The notes beneath the pieces are model-generated. The model made no database searches. It was not told the origin of the DNA and worked only from the letters and a program-made list of their open reading frames with translations. A DNA stretch of 64,000 nt from Cloeon dipterum (taxonomy: Eukaryota > Arthropoda > Insecta > Ephemeroptera > Baetidae), in contig NC_088787.1 of NCBI RefSeq assembly GCF_949628265.1, forward strand, positions 9,724,501-9,788,500, read 5' to 3'. Both the position numbers and the translations under genes were made by a program. Below, in pieces: positions 47,246-58,465 of this stretch; positions within the stretch are counted from its first letter, which is position 1; each line of letters starts with the position of its first letter.

Positions 47246-49417
47246 CTACATTGGGTTTGAATAGGTTTCAACTAGTTCTGAAGGTAACACGTCAAAAAAG
47301 AAAGGAGATGAAGGTCTCTGGCTGCAATCATATGATTCACTAATTCCAAGCGGAAGCTCAGCATTCAAAGTTTTGGTTTCAGGATCAATTTTATCAGTCA
47401 GAGGAATCAAACAGTCAAGATTAATGCCGTCAAATTCTGATGCATGCGGAGTGACATCACTTGTGGTTTCTAAAAAACAAAAGAGAGCTGAAGAAACAGC
47501 TGTAATTAAAAATGCCTACCTTTGGAATGTGCCCTGAGAAGATGGTTTTTGTAAACGTCCTCATTGATAGTCGAAAAAGGACATTTACTGCAAATTTTCA
47601 CCATGCCTGGTTTATCTAAAATGAATTTTATTTTAAGTAAAAAATAAGAAATTATGATGAAATTCTCACCAGAGTGTTTCCGAAGAAGGTGCTTCTTGAA
47701 CCCGGTTGACTGAATGAAAGAGGAGTTGCAAAATGGGCACTGGTACTTCTTGGAATTAGAATGGAGCATTTTGTGGCGACGTAACGACTCTTTGTAGACG
47801 GTTTCAAAGCTGCACTGGTCGCATTTCAACGATTTCTCTGTCATGTGGCTGCGCAGGTGACTCCTTAATGCAGCTAAAATTTTTAATTTCTTAATAAGAG
47901 GCAAAATATTATTTGTTAATTGCAAAAATGAAATCCTAGTTATTTTCTGGCAAAAATTACAAGTTTGGATTGGACTAAATTTGAAAATCATTTTAAGCAA
48001 CGTAAAATTTTTTAAACAAAAAATCTCACCAGCTCCATTTGCCCTAAAGTGGCAGGTCTCGCATAAATACGATTTCTCGGTTCCATGCACTTCATGGATG
48101 TGCTTTCTCAAACTCCTGTGGTCAGCGTAAGTGTTGAAGCAAATTGGGCAGTCTTTTTTGGTCGGACGATCAGATACAGGAATGTGAGTTAGCCTTTATT
48201 AAAAATTACCATTCATTTAAAATTCTTATGAAGAGAATAACTTTATATACTTGTGCTGTTTAAGCTGAGAGTTTTGGCTGAACTTTTTTCCACACAGGGT
48301 ACAGGCATAACTGTATATTCCCAGATGTTTCTTGAAATGATTGATCATCATAAAGCGTTTGGTGAATTTCGCCTTGCAAATATCGCAAACAAATCGTCTT
48401 AAATCAGTCTGGAAAAAATGTTCCGTATTAAGAAACAATTTCTAAAGAATATTTATTTGTCATTACCTTGTGAGATTTCCACAGGTGGGCAGAGCAATCA
48501 GCCCAGGTGCGGCAGTATTTCTTGCAGTGCAAGCAGGAAAATCCTAGCTTTCGAGGGATGTGACAATCTTTGTGCCACTCGAGGCTTTCCGCCCGATCAA
48601 AATTCAAAGAGCAAATTTGACATCTGTAAACCAAAATACTAATTTGCTCAATTTCATGCTAGCAAAATAATACCTGAAAGTTTCACCAGCTTCACTTATT
48701 TGGACTCTAATTTCAACTTTGTGCTCCGAGCTTCCTGTCATTTCTTTATCTAAGTTTGCAGCAACTGGCTTTGCTAATTTGCTGATTTCCAAAATATTCG
48801 TCTTGCATTTCATCTGCGGCGGAACTTTGATTAATTTATTTTTCTTCTTTTCTTGCTGTTCATTGGCAGAGTTTCCAAGCAAAGGCCGCTCATGCTCCTT
48901 CAATAAATACATTTTAATATTACTGAAGATTTTAGTTTTACGATAATGAATACTTTTTCAATGTGATTCCGGCAGTCATCAATGTTGTTGAAAGGCAAAT
49001 CACATTTTCCGCAAAAAACAGGATTAGTCTTATGCTCTTCAACTTCAGAAGGTGCTTGCAGACTGAAAATAATGAAATTAAGAACTGCTTGATCGATATA
49101 CTTATAAAAATACTACCTTTTACATGGGGACAGCAAATCAGGTTTTAGAAGGTCGCAACCACCTTCCACGTCGACAAATTCGTCTTCTGATGATTCATTT
49201 TCTTGTGCATCCCCTTTACTGTCTATAGGCGATAAAACCATAAAATTATTTACCAAAAATAAATTTTAGTAAGTCACTTTCACGCACCTGTGATCGGAGG
49301 GTTTTCAATTATAGGCAAATTTAAATCATCGCAGGCTTCGAAACTGGCAGTATCCAGCAGTTGCAGCATTAACAGATTTTGTATGCCGAGAGCGTCGTTT
49401 TTGTAAGCCTCCTCCAT
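47246..49417 (-). CDS. C2H2 zinc-finger protein with ten fingers, complete
   Basis: Ten exons join in frame to 523 aa: 49417-49288, 49222-49117, 49062-48954, 48897-48674, 48623-48467, 48408-48251, 48193-48030, 47873-47670, 47615-47520, 47469-47246. It is probably a nuclear DNA-binding transcription factor; its target is unknown. The N-terminus is acidic (NESSEDEFVDVEGG). Finger 1 (CGKCDLPF...HIEKEH) spans the intron between exons 3 and 4, which is only 56 bp. The H-x4-H pair forms only if that intron is removed, which supports the model. Further fingers start CQICSLNF, CLHCKKYC, CDICKAKF, CTLCGKKF, CPICFNTY, CETCHFRA, CDQCSFET, CPFCNSSF and CSKCPFST. The C-terminal about 75 aa are acidic with Ser/Pro and end YSNPM. 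No ZAD or KRAB domain was seen. A decayed copy of exons 1-4 is at 37446-38040. I do not recognise a specific orthologue. Confidence 0.88.
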
Positions 49418-50338
49418 TCTTAAAATTATTTACTTATTTACTCTAAAAAATCAATCTGTAAATGATTTAAACTTCAACATTTCATCTACTGTGGCCAAAA
49501 TTTCCAATTTTAAAAAGGACATCCATCTAAATCAATTTAATAATTTAAAATGCTTACTTCAAACATTAAAGTTGGGTACTGTCCAAGCTGCAAACACAAA
49601 CACAGGCTGTACCGAGATAAGTTAAGTCTTTGAAGAAAAATAGGTTGACTAATTTGGTATCAAATAAAGCAGCTTCGGGGCTGCTGCTACTCTCTCGTCT
49701 GTAACAGAAAAGAAGGGAATTTTCTATTTTTTGCATTGCAGATTGATGTGAGAGATTTATCTAGTAAAAAATGCAAAAAAAAAAAACGGAATGAGAGTGC
49801 ATTTAATAAATTCTGGATGTGAGAGAGATACACATCAATAATAAAATGTCAAAAGATTTCACTATCTCTCTATGGTAAAGTCCCGAAGTACAAAACAAAA
49901 TAACTACATTAAAGGGCTATTACAGGCATTCGTAGCATTAGTGAAAAACTCAACAAATAATACAGCATAATGGACTTGTTTTGTGACGTCATTCACAACT
50001 GGGGGCGTGCCCGACTTTCGGCGGCCGATTTAGGCCACTTCGGCTCCAAACATTTGGGTTTCATTGATTCAAAAAAATCGACAAAAATCTAGTTTTTTTT
50101 TTGTTTATTAATCTTGCTAGCGATTTCGGCCAAAAACAAGTCCATATAACAATTATTTAAGAAACTTTAAATACTTCAAGAGATCAATAATATGATTTTG
50201 AATTTTCGGAGTTAAACTTATAATCTCAAACAGGTTATATAGTACAACCTAGAAGAGAAGTAGTGCCTTTTAGCATGCCTTTAATCTCAAATTTTGAGTA
50301 AACAATTGAAAATTAAAAAAATTTAAAATTGACTAAGT

Positions 50339-50466
50339 CCTAAGTAGCGGTAAAATTTTACATTTTTCAACAACCAAACGCGAATTTCCATGTTGCAAGA
50401 AAAGGTCAACAATTAATTCGACTGTGAAAATTTGGGCGTTTGTTGAGCAATGCGCAACGTCCGCGC
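50339..50466. repeat. Repeat C copy, inverted relative to 14521-14710
   Basis: Carries CAAACGCGAATTTCCATG, TTGCAAGAAAAGGTCAAC and CAATGCGCAAC. It lies next to a repeat B fragment, as in the 14-kb copy but in the opposite orientation. Confidence 0.75.
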
Positions 50467-50534
50467 TACCAGGAAGAATGGCGAATTCTCTTATTGTGCA
50501 GCTCTTTAAAATATTCATTTTGATGCAATGAAAA

Positions 50535-50803
50535 CAAAAATCAGTCCAGGCAATCGCCGTATAGAAACGTCGGTGAAGATAAATTTATTTCAATTTAATG
50601 AACTGTTTTTCACGATTCTACGACGATAGGTTGAACCAAATTTTTTTCAGCACATTAAAAGAAAACATGTATTAAGTAGTGCAGAATGCATATCAGCCGG
50701 TTTTAGTTGTAAATTGCAGCAGAAGTGCCTTTAAATTGAAAGTAACCACTAGCGCCATCTATTGGCGGCATCGAAAACTAAGGGCTTTCGCAACTGGTCA
50801 ATT
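50535..50803. repeat. Truncated repeat B copy
   Basis: Matches the centre and one arm of 14104-14509 (CAATCGCCGTA, CACGATTCTACG, CTAAGGGCTTTCGCAACTGG). The outer part of the arm nearest repeat C is missing. Confidence 0.7.
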
Positions 50804-50824
50804 CCATGAAATTTTTTAAGATGC

Positions 50825-51110
50825 ATATCCTATCATTTTAGCTTTTATGTATACAGGAAGTCCGATTTTGCAGCTATCAATTGAACAAGAGATGGGCTGT
50901 AGATTTCCCTTGAGGGAATAGCATTGTATTAATTATCAGCAAAAAGGTGGGTAAATATTAAAATTGTCAGATCAAACACAGCTTCCCCAGAACTTGTGCT
51001 GTGGAAAGGTTCGACCGAACAGTGCTCTTTTTTAATAACCCATAAGATTTGAAGCCAACAGGTCGACAGTAATCGAGTCATAGAAGCGCATCAAAGAGTA
51101 AAAAGGTAAA
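50825..51110. repeat. Intergenic segment shared with 38391-38680
   Basis: Same order of blocks (ACAGGAAGT-CGATTTTGCAG, GGAATAGCATTGTAT, AATTGTCAGATCAAAC) as upstream of TRPA gene A. Confidence 0.75.
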
Positions 51111-51141
51111 AATTCACTCTATCATAATTAACTAATAATTA

Positions 51142-51362
51142 GAGGTCTAAGCCAGCCACGCGGAGCTGCGCCAGTTGGCAAATTTTGGGTCAAGTGGGCA
51201 GCCGCCAGCTGCCGTGCATCTGGCTAACAGAGAAAGGGTCAAAAATTTAAAAGTGCAGAAGAAAAAAATGTCTTCCGGCCGCGCCAGTCACGGCCACCTG
51301 ACAAAAAAATCGGCTAAGCCAGTCGCGCCCGCCGCCGCATTAAATCTCGCGGCTGAGACCTC
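51142..51362. mobile_element. Repeat A copy 2 (TA-flanked MITE)
   Basis: Ends GAGGTCTAAG and CTGAGACCTC are inverted, with TA at 51140-51141 and 51363-51364. It is 221 bp long, GC-richer than its surroundings, with no ORF of note. Confidence 0.8.
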
Positions 51363-51802
51363 TACTAATAATTCTAGCATTAAATTTATTTTCTAATAAT
51401 ATATAATATATAATTATTAAGGTGATGGGTGCAAAGTCGAGGCACGACATTTCAAATGTTTTTCTTGGAGGTCTCATAAATAAAGAGCATAAATTTTGAG
51501 GTGATAATTTCCTTGATTCGCTTAGCTAAATTGAGGCCTGGTGGTCGGTAAATGATAACAATTTTTTCGAGAACTCGGAAAATTCTGAATTTAACTATTA
51601 CATACTCAGTTCCGATTTAGTTATTGAACACTGTAGAGATAAAGCTGTTAAGTTGATAAAATAACAATTTACTCTATAAACTATATACTTAATGTCAATA
51701 ATGCTAAATATTCTTAATTATTGGAATGCAAAATCTAAACTTTATAATTATCATGAGTAAGAAGTATGCATTTGAAACATATGTACAAGTCTTTTAATTG
51801 AA

Positions 51803-52260
51803 TGATACAGGGCAACAATTGAAAATTATTTGAATTGTTGGATGCCATAAACAATTAATCGATAAATAATTTGTTCAACAATTTGCAATAGTAAAAAAGG
51901 ACTTATCTTCAATAAAAATTCAAATTTTGCCAATTTACTCCAAAATTTACAGTGCTTGAACATATTTTCTTGGCATATTCCGATTCTTCTCGTCGAGATC
52001 TGTCCAATTGTGTATACCACTTATTGGGGAAACTCTTGGTTTTGAAATTAAATCGGGTTTCAAAGTAAGGAGACAGCCCTTACTATTTGAAAAGCACGGT
52101 ATCTTTCCGGCCAATTTTCTCAAAAAAATTACAGTGCTTCTTAGGTCAATTAAGGCTTTAACTGAATCCTAAGGGACGAGTTTATGCATTGGCAACAAGC
52201 ATTTTCCAAGTTTTTGCAGTATCATTATCATTCCCCTTTAAAATACGTACATTTAATACA
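51803..52260 (+). repeat. Dispersed repeat D, copy 2
   Basis: Nearly collinear with 10645-11090 through its whole length, with scattered substitutions and small indels. Confidence 0.8.
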
Positions 52261-52381
52261 TTAGTAAAAAACATTTGTTCTCAATTATTGTGAGCAAATG
52301 TTTGGATTTGGTATCCACTAGCGGACACACCAATGTGTTGCTTTTGGGCAGAGGTTGGGAGTTCCAAAAAAGCCTGAGCAG

Positions 52382-53637
52382 TTCTTTGCGAAATTGGAGG
52401 TCGATTGGACGCTATTTTTCAGCGTTGAAATTTTTAGGTGACACATACATTATTTGCTTAAAGTACTAATTGTTAATAGATAGTGAAATTCCAAGTTTAA
52501 AGCTCGGGAGTGGGGTGGGGGCGTTCCCTCTGTTTATAGTATCTCAAAAATCTCCGAAAAACGACTTCTGTTAATGAAAGGCAAACTGTAAAACCTTGAA
52601 ATTTTCACTGCCTAACCTAGTTTTCGATCCCAAACAACTTTTCAATTTACAAGAAATTTTAAGATCAAATGTCAAGGTCACCTTTTGCGGCCTTTTTTCA
52701 AAAATTTAAAATTAAGGGATGATAGCCCCCTTGGATTTTTGACGGGTTTCATCGCTGATATGTAGCCCGTGAAATTCTGCACAAGCACACCAAGTTTCAT
52801 GGGTGCAATCGCGTGACAGTTTTCCTGCAATTCGAATTTTAAAATTCTGGAATAATGGCTACCACAATTATTTCAAAGACCGGTTTTAGGATTGTTATTC
52901 GGCAGTTTTAGCTGTATATTTGAGCTGTGCAGCGACGAAAACCTATGCAGAGACACCAAGTTCGATGAAATAGCACATTTTTGAATATTTTTATCTCAGG
53001 ATCACGTCAGGTACAGAACTTGAAGGTCGATTTCGGCCTTCATTGGTCTACCCTATGCCCTCTTGGTGTTTCTAAGCAAGTGAAATGCGAAAAATATTTA
53101 CTTGACGAACGAGAGGCGAACTCGCTGCAAAGTCCATGCGCGATAAAACAGCCTCGAGCAGGTATTTATTTTTCAAATTCGAATTGCAGCAAAACTGTCA
53201 CGATTTTGCACCTATGAAACTTGGTGTGCTTGTGCAGAATTTCACGGGCTACATTCAGCCCCGAACCCCAAAAAATCAAATTGGGCTATCATCCCTTAGT
53301 TTTGAATTTTCGAAAAAAGGTCGCAAAAGGTGACCTTGACCTTCTACCTGCAAATTTTTTGTAATTTGAAAAGTTGTTCAGGATCGAAAACTAGGTCGGG
53401 CAGTGAAAATTTCAAGGTGATACCTCAACGCAGTCAAGAGTTACAGTTTAGAATTTATTAACAGAATTCGTTTTCCGGGGATTTTTGAGAAACCGAATAA
53501 ATAGGGAACGCCCCCATTCCCGAGCTTTAAACTTGAAATTTCACCATCTATAAACAAGTACATTAGCAAATGTAAGTGCCACCCAAAATTTCAACGCTGA
53601 AAAATCGCATCCAATCTACCTCCGATCTCGCAAAGAA
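52382..53637. mobile_element. Repeat G: 1.26-kb inverted-repeat element upstream of TRPA gene B
   Basis: The left arm (about 52382-52840) and right arm (about 53170-53637) are inverted copies. Ends are TTCTTTGCGAAATTGGAGGT and, reversed, TTCTTTGCGAGATCGGAGGT; matching inner blocks include GTCAAGGTCACCTTTTGCG and CACCAAGTTTCAT. The arms flank a roughly 330-bp unique centre without a convincing ORF. The 5' flank of TRPA gene A matches both sides of it but lacks the element, so this is an insertion. Confidence 0.85.
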
Positions 53638-53754
53638 TTAAATATTATCATATTATATGAGCGTGCCTAATTGTGCATTTCTGGCTCTCGAAAACGGTCC
53701 CTCTAATCTAATCTGAAAATTTTATAAATTTCAATTTGAATATTTATTTTTTAG

Positions 53755-56612
53755 ATGGAGCTGCTAGCGAGGTGTTTCGGAAATTCCTCGAATGGAATCG
53801 AAGAGTTGCTACGAAAAGGCGATGCTGAGAAACTAGTTCAAGTTTTAGCGTCCGCCAACATCAGTCCAGACGATGTTTTGCTAAAAATTTGTGACACTAA
53901 TTTTGCAAAAGGCGTCAATGTAAGCATTAATTTAATAAAGTGATAATTTTTCCTTTTCAGGTTTTTAAAATTGTAACATTAGATACCATAATGAGATTTG
54001 CTTAAAATTGTTAATCCTTTAATTTTAAACTTTGAAGAGACCTTTGACTGGAGAAATTTTAAATACATGCATGTCAAAAATTGATATTTTATATATGTAT
54101 GTTTCAGGAGCACACGAGATGTAATTTTGCGAAAGAAATTCTGAACAAATATAATGCACATGGGAAAAAGCCAATTTTCAAAGCAGCTAAAAAGGGACAA
54201 CATCAGTTACTAGAAACTCTTGCAACCCACGCCGTGAACGCTGCAGATCTTAATGTTTTCTCTAGTGTGGGTGAAACAGTGATAATAGCTGTGGTTCGCT
54301 GGGCAGTAGACAAACAATTGTCCGGTCTGCCAAACGAGGAAGAGGCAGCAATTAAGAGCATTAAAATGCTGGTGGCCAATAAATGCAACCTCCACGCCGT
54401 GGACAACGTTGACCCTGGATTTACAGCTATTCACCTTGCCGCTTTAAATGAGCTGTGGACTTTGGTCGAGTATCTACTCTCTGAGAAAGTCAACATCGAC
54501 ATAAAGATAGGAAAAGAAACGACGAGAGAGGTGATTGAGAAAGGAAAGCATAAGTCCCTTATTGACGACAATTACAAAGGGTACGAGGGAACGTGTGATG
54601 ATCCTAGGAGAAACCTGGTAGATACCCTGATGAACAGTGGCTTACCAGTAAATTTGAAAGAAAAATCATTTAAAGATTGGCTGGTAAACAACGACCTCGA
54701 GCTAGATTCCATGGTAAACGAACCATATAAGGGAGGAAAAACGTTGCTTGAAATTGCAGTGTTAAATCATCTCCCTGAGATGACTCGCGTGCTACTTGAA
54801 ATCGGGGCTGATCCCAACCAAGCCCTCATCTCAGCATTGAATGCTGGGGAGACGTTCTTCTTCTTGCTCACCAAATCAAGTACCCAACTAGAAATGTCAA
54901 CTAAATATCAATTATTGAGAACTGTTCTGCACCGTGCTGTTCTGTCTGCGTGTCCTAGCGTCAACGTGGTCAAGTACTTATTAGAAGAAAGTGCAAAAAA
55001 TAAATCCATTTCTCAATTAATTGACGCTAGAGACTACATTGGCATGACGGCTCTTCACCACGCTGCGAATAGAAACTTGAACGATGTAGTAGAAGTACTT
55101 CTGCACTTCAATGCGAACCTTTTCGTTAAGGATGATTTTAAACAGCCTGCATTCTTTGATCTGGAACCAGAGGTGGTAGAAAAACATCTAAACAAGCAAA
55201 TTGAACTTACAACTTCCAAGAGTTTTAAGGAATGCAGCATACAATTTTACTTTGATAGTTTTCTAAATTATCGATGTCAGCGCAACCAACAAGCAAGAGA
55301 GAAGAATGCGTGTTCTATAGAGATGGAACCGTTAGGTAACTGCGAAAAGGAACCTGAAGAAAACAGCGAAACAATATCTGACGAGGATTACTGCGAAATG
55401 GAACCATTCATGATGCTGGCTGAATCTTCGACCCATGAAAGACTACTGCTACACCCACTAATCAGGGCCTTCCTGCAACTCAAATGGAAAAGAGTGATTT
55501 GGATTTACTGGCTGAACTTTATCTTATGCTTTATTCACGGATTAATTTCCTCCCTTTATGTTTTCAGCATCTTTGTCAAAAACAGCGGTAGTAATGAAAC
55601 AAGCAATTCAACAGTTCAAACAATTTCACAACTGAATGATCTTGCTCAAGATGATAATTTTTGGTACAAGTTTTCTACTATCAAGATAACCACTATTGTG
55701 TTAACTATATTGCTATGTTCCAGAGAAATTTATCAATTAATATCATTCAGAACAATTTATTTTTGTAAATTAGTAAACTGGCTTGATATGATAGTTATCG
55801 CAGTCAATATAAATTTGTTAATCTACCCGAATGGGAAATACTTTAGAAATCTAGCTTCAACTCTTTTTCTTTTTATCGCCATGGAAATTGTATTTCTCAT
55901 GAGCCGACACCCGCAACTAGCAACATACATCCATATGTTCTTTCAAGTATCAAAGAACTTCTTCAAACTGCTAATATGGTATTTCTGCTTCATAATTGCC
56001 TTCAGTTTCGCTTTTTACATTATTTTTCCTTACTGCGAAAAAGGCAAAGGCTGTACAGTTTTCTTCAACACAATGCCATCGTCTATTTTCAAGACAATGG
56101 TCATGGTTACTGGTGAATTTGAGACAGGCGACCTTGGATTCGAACATGTTTCTGGCACAGGCCACTTGATTTATATTGCTTTCCTGTTTTTCATCTCAAT
56201 GATAATGGTCAACTTGTTAAATGGATTAGCCGTTAGTGACACGCAGGAGATAAAAAGCAACGCAGAACTTATTTTTTGCAAGTCTCAGATCAAGTTTTTC
56301 TCCGACATAGAGTCTTCACTTTTGTCCAAATCATCATTGCCAAGGAAACGGCTGAGTAATATCATCTTGGTAAAAAGGTTCTTATATTTTGCAGGCCATA
56401 CAAACACAATAACAATATACAAACGCAAGGACCTCCCGGTTGACTCTGGGGAACGCTCGCCTTTTGAAATACAAAATTGGAGTTCTTACAAAAACACTGT
56501 ATCAGATGCATTTAAATTCGCGAAAAAGAATGAAGAGAACAGTAAGTTGGATAATCTTTTGGCGCGAGTGAAGATATTGGAAGCTATCATTGAGAGTAAA
56601 AATAATATTTAA
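53755..56612 (+). CDS. Painless-like TRPA cation channel B, complete
   Basis: Two coding exons, 53755-53919 and 54108-56612, give 889 aa with the same exon plan as gene A, including the acceptor directly before the ATG. Ankyrin-type repeats (HLAALNELWTLVEYLL; TALHHAANRNLNDVVEVLL) are followed by the six-segment channel core. The pore loop contains VMVTGEFETGDLGF and S6 ends VNLLNGLAVSD, as in gene A. Differences from A cluster in the ankyrin region, between S1 and S4, where B lacks a short IVEYHS-type insert, and in the C-terminus. A block of 345 bp covering the acidic linker and S1 is almost identical to A. Both genes are open and have conserved splice sites, so both appear functional. The two subunits could form mixed channels, but that is inference. 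A polyadenylation signal is at 56773. Confidence 0.88.
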
Positions 56613-56772
56613 TGACTATATATTTAAGTAGAACTAAAATTGAACCGAAAAAAACATATAATTACAAAACGGCTCTTGTATGAAGCTCAAGAATGTTTGG
56701 TGTGCAATTATTTATTGCGTACTAACTTTTAACTAAAATTTGGTGTTAAACTTGTAAGTATACTAATTGGAT

Positions 56773-56778
56773 AATAAA
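56773..56778 (+). terminator. Polyadenylation signal of TRPA gene B
   Basis: AATAAA about 160 bp past the stop codon. Confidence 0.45.
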
Positions 56779-56779
56779 G

Positions 56780-57513
56780 TTCATGCGATTCATGCGATTA
56801 ATCAATGGTTTTATATAGCTAACATGTGCTGCAACCACCAACAGGTTTTACACTTTTCCAGCGGCTTTTTAGAGACGAGAGACGAATATCTGGAATAAAA
56901 GAGAGCCACATTGGGCCCTAGCTCCTAAGCAGCCACTTAGGCCCCATGTTATGTACTTGGCGCCTGGCGGTGGTATTTTTTGATCAAGTCAGTTCGTAGC
57001 AGTCCATAAAATGTGCTGAACAAAGGAAAATATTCCCTTATCACGGATTCGTCTCTGTAAAAATATGATGCACTATGAAGCAAGAGATCTCTTTATCTGT
57101 CATTCCTGTAAGTAAATTAGCTTGCATGATTAATATCATCACTGCCAAACATTAAATTCTAAACACTACACGACTACACGTGTTTTATCATAACCATTTA
57201 ATAATGAATAAAGTTAAGTCGTACCAAACCAAATTTTGAAATTAAGTTAAGAAAAAATATCGAATCCATCCAGTTTCAAAACTTGATTTTTAATGCATAA
57301 TTAGAGATTTTGTTTTGCCAAAGATTTAAATTTATATTTCTTCTTTGGTCATTCAATTCTAAATAATTTCAAGATTCCCACCTGTCGTACTATCAGGGAG
57401 GTGAGTTATAAGAACTGATGCAACACAATAAGTCCTTGGTCCTTGATGGAAAAGCCAATCAATGATTGATTGCAATATCAGTTCTGATTAAGCTTTATCT
57501 CGGGTTCTTTACG
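56780..57513. other. Spacer, no gene recognised
   Basis: AT-rich intergenic DNA between TRPA gene B and the unassigned ORF. A TTATAAGAA string at about 57405-57413 is TATA-like, but it sits about 100 bp from the next ATG with no clear initiator at the right distance. Confidence 0.35.
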
Positions 57514-58053
57514 ATGGTCATTTTATTGTTTTATCTTATCTATTGTGTTACGTGCGCTATGGCAACGATAGAAATCAAACATTATTCTTTGAAAAGTCTT
57601 TCTAAAGTCATGAGTGCCTCCAACATCGCTGATGTTCTGAAGGATGTCCCTCTTCCTCAAAATGGTGATTCAAAAGGGAAAAGGGTGAATAATTATTACA
57701 AGAACTTGAGTACCGATGCCTTACGTATATGGATCAAGAAACCTACTACCGAATTGACCAAACTTCATCTTGCGGCGGAAGCATTCATCTGCTTTGTAGC
57801 TGAAAACCACGATATCAATACCGCCAAACTGCTTTACATTGTTTGGAAAAATGATGGGAATGAAGAAGTATTGTTGGACCTAAAGAAACATGGCGTCGCA
57901 GATTTCAACTGTGTTTCTGAAAATGACCTGAAGGGAGATAAGAATGCTTGTTTCGACGAAATTGCCAACAATATTCCATCTTTTGAGATGGATGTTTTCC
58001 TTGAGGAAATCAAGGAATATTATTTAGCATCCCAAGACTCTGAAGACTCGTAA
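57514..58053 (+). CDS. Unassigned small protein with signal-peptide-like start
   Basis: A single open frame of 179 codons from the ATG at 57514. I do not recognise a family. The first 15 residues (MVILLFYLIYCVTCA) are hydrophobic and end in a small residue, as a signal peptide would, giving a mature part starting near MATIEIKHY. The remainder is hydrophilic, probably mostly helical, with three Cys and an acidic C-terminal end (SQDSEDS). It is among the longest ORFs in the window without an assigned gene, and its composition is protein-like (balanced residues, no simple repeats). The stop codon overlaps a perfect donor (TC|GTAAGT), so the ORF may be an exon of a longer gene whose later exons I could not find. 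A second ATG at 57559 would give a version without the hydrophobic start. Confidence 0.55.
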   Translation: MVILLFYLIYCVTCAMATIEIKHYSLKSLSKVMSASNIADVLKDVPLPQNGDSKGKRVNNYYKNLSTDALRIWIKKPTTELTKLHLAAEAFICFVAENHDINTAKLLYIVWKNDGNEEVLLDLKKHGVADFNCVSENDLKGDKNACFDEIANNIPSFEMDVFLEEIKEYYLASQDSEDS

Positions 58054-58189
58054 GTAAAATATAATTTACATCTTTTAATTCATTACTTAACTTTTTTAAT
58101 ATTCTATTCAAAAGTTATTTCATATTTTCTACACAATTTATTTTCGTAAACAAAATATCGGGTCTTGTACGTTAAAGACTCGAGGTATT

Positions 58190-58465
58190 AACTAACTAAT
58201 TTTTGGGTCACGTGGTGAGTCACCAGCCGCCCTTACTTTGGCTAAGCTTAAGCTCCGCCAGCTATGCCAGTCGGTGGTTTAAACTGATCGAAAAACTCGT
58301 AAAGTGCAGGAGAAAATTTGGCCCCCAACCCTAGGACCGTAAAGTACTATCAAACTTCCCTTCTGAAATTGTGTCAGACGAGCTAGGCGGCATTAAAAAT
58401 ATTCAGCCACCATGTCAGGCAAAAATTGGGTCATTACGTCATTAGCCCTTGAGCCAGCCGCCGTA
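58190..58465. repeat. Degenerate repeat A-family copy
   Basis: Shares AATTTTTGGGTCACGTGG with the start of repeat A (26245-26265) and AAAGTGCAG-AGAAAA with 51250-51268. Its right part matches 44127-44262. Ends are not clear. Confidence 0.6.
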
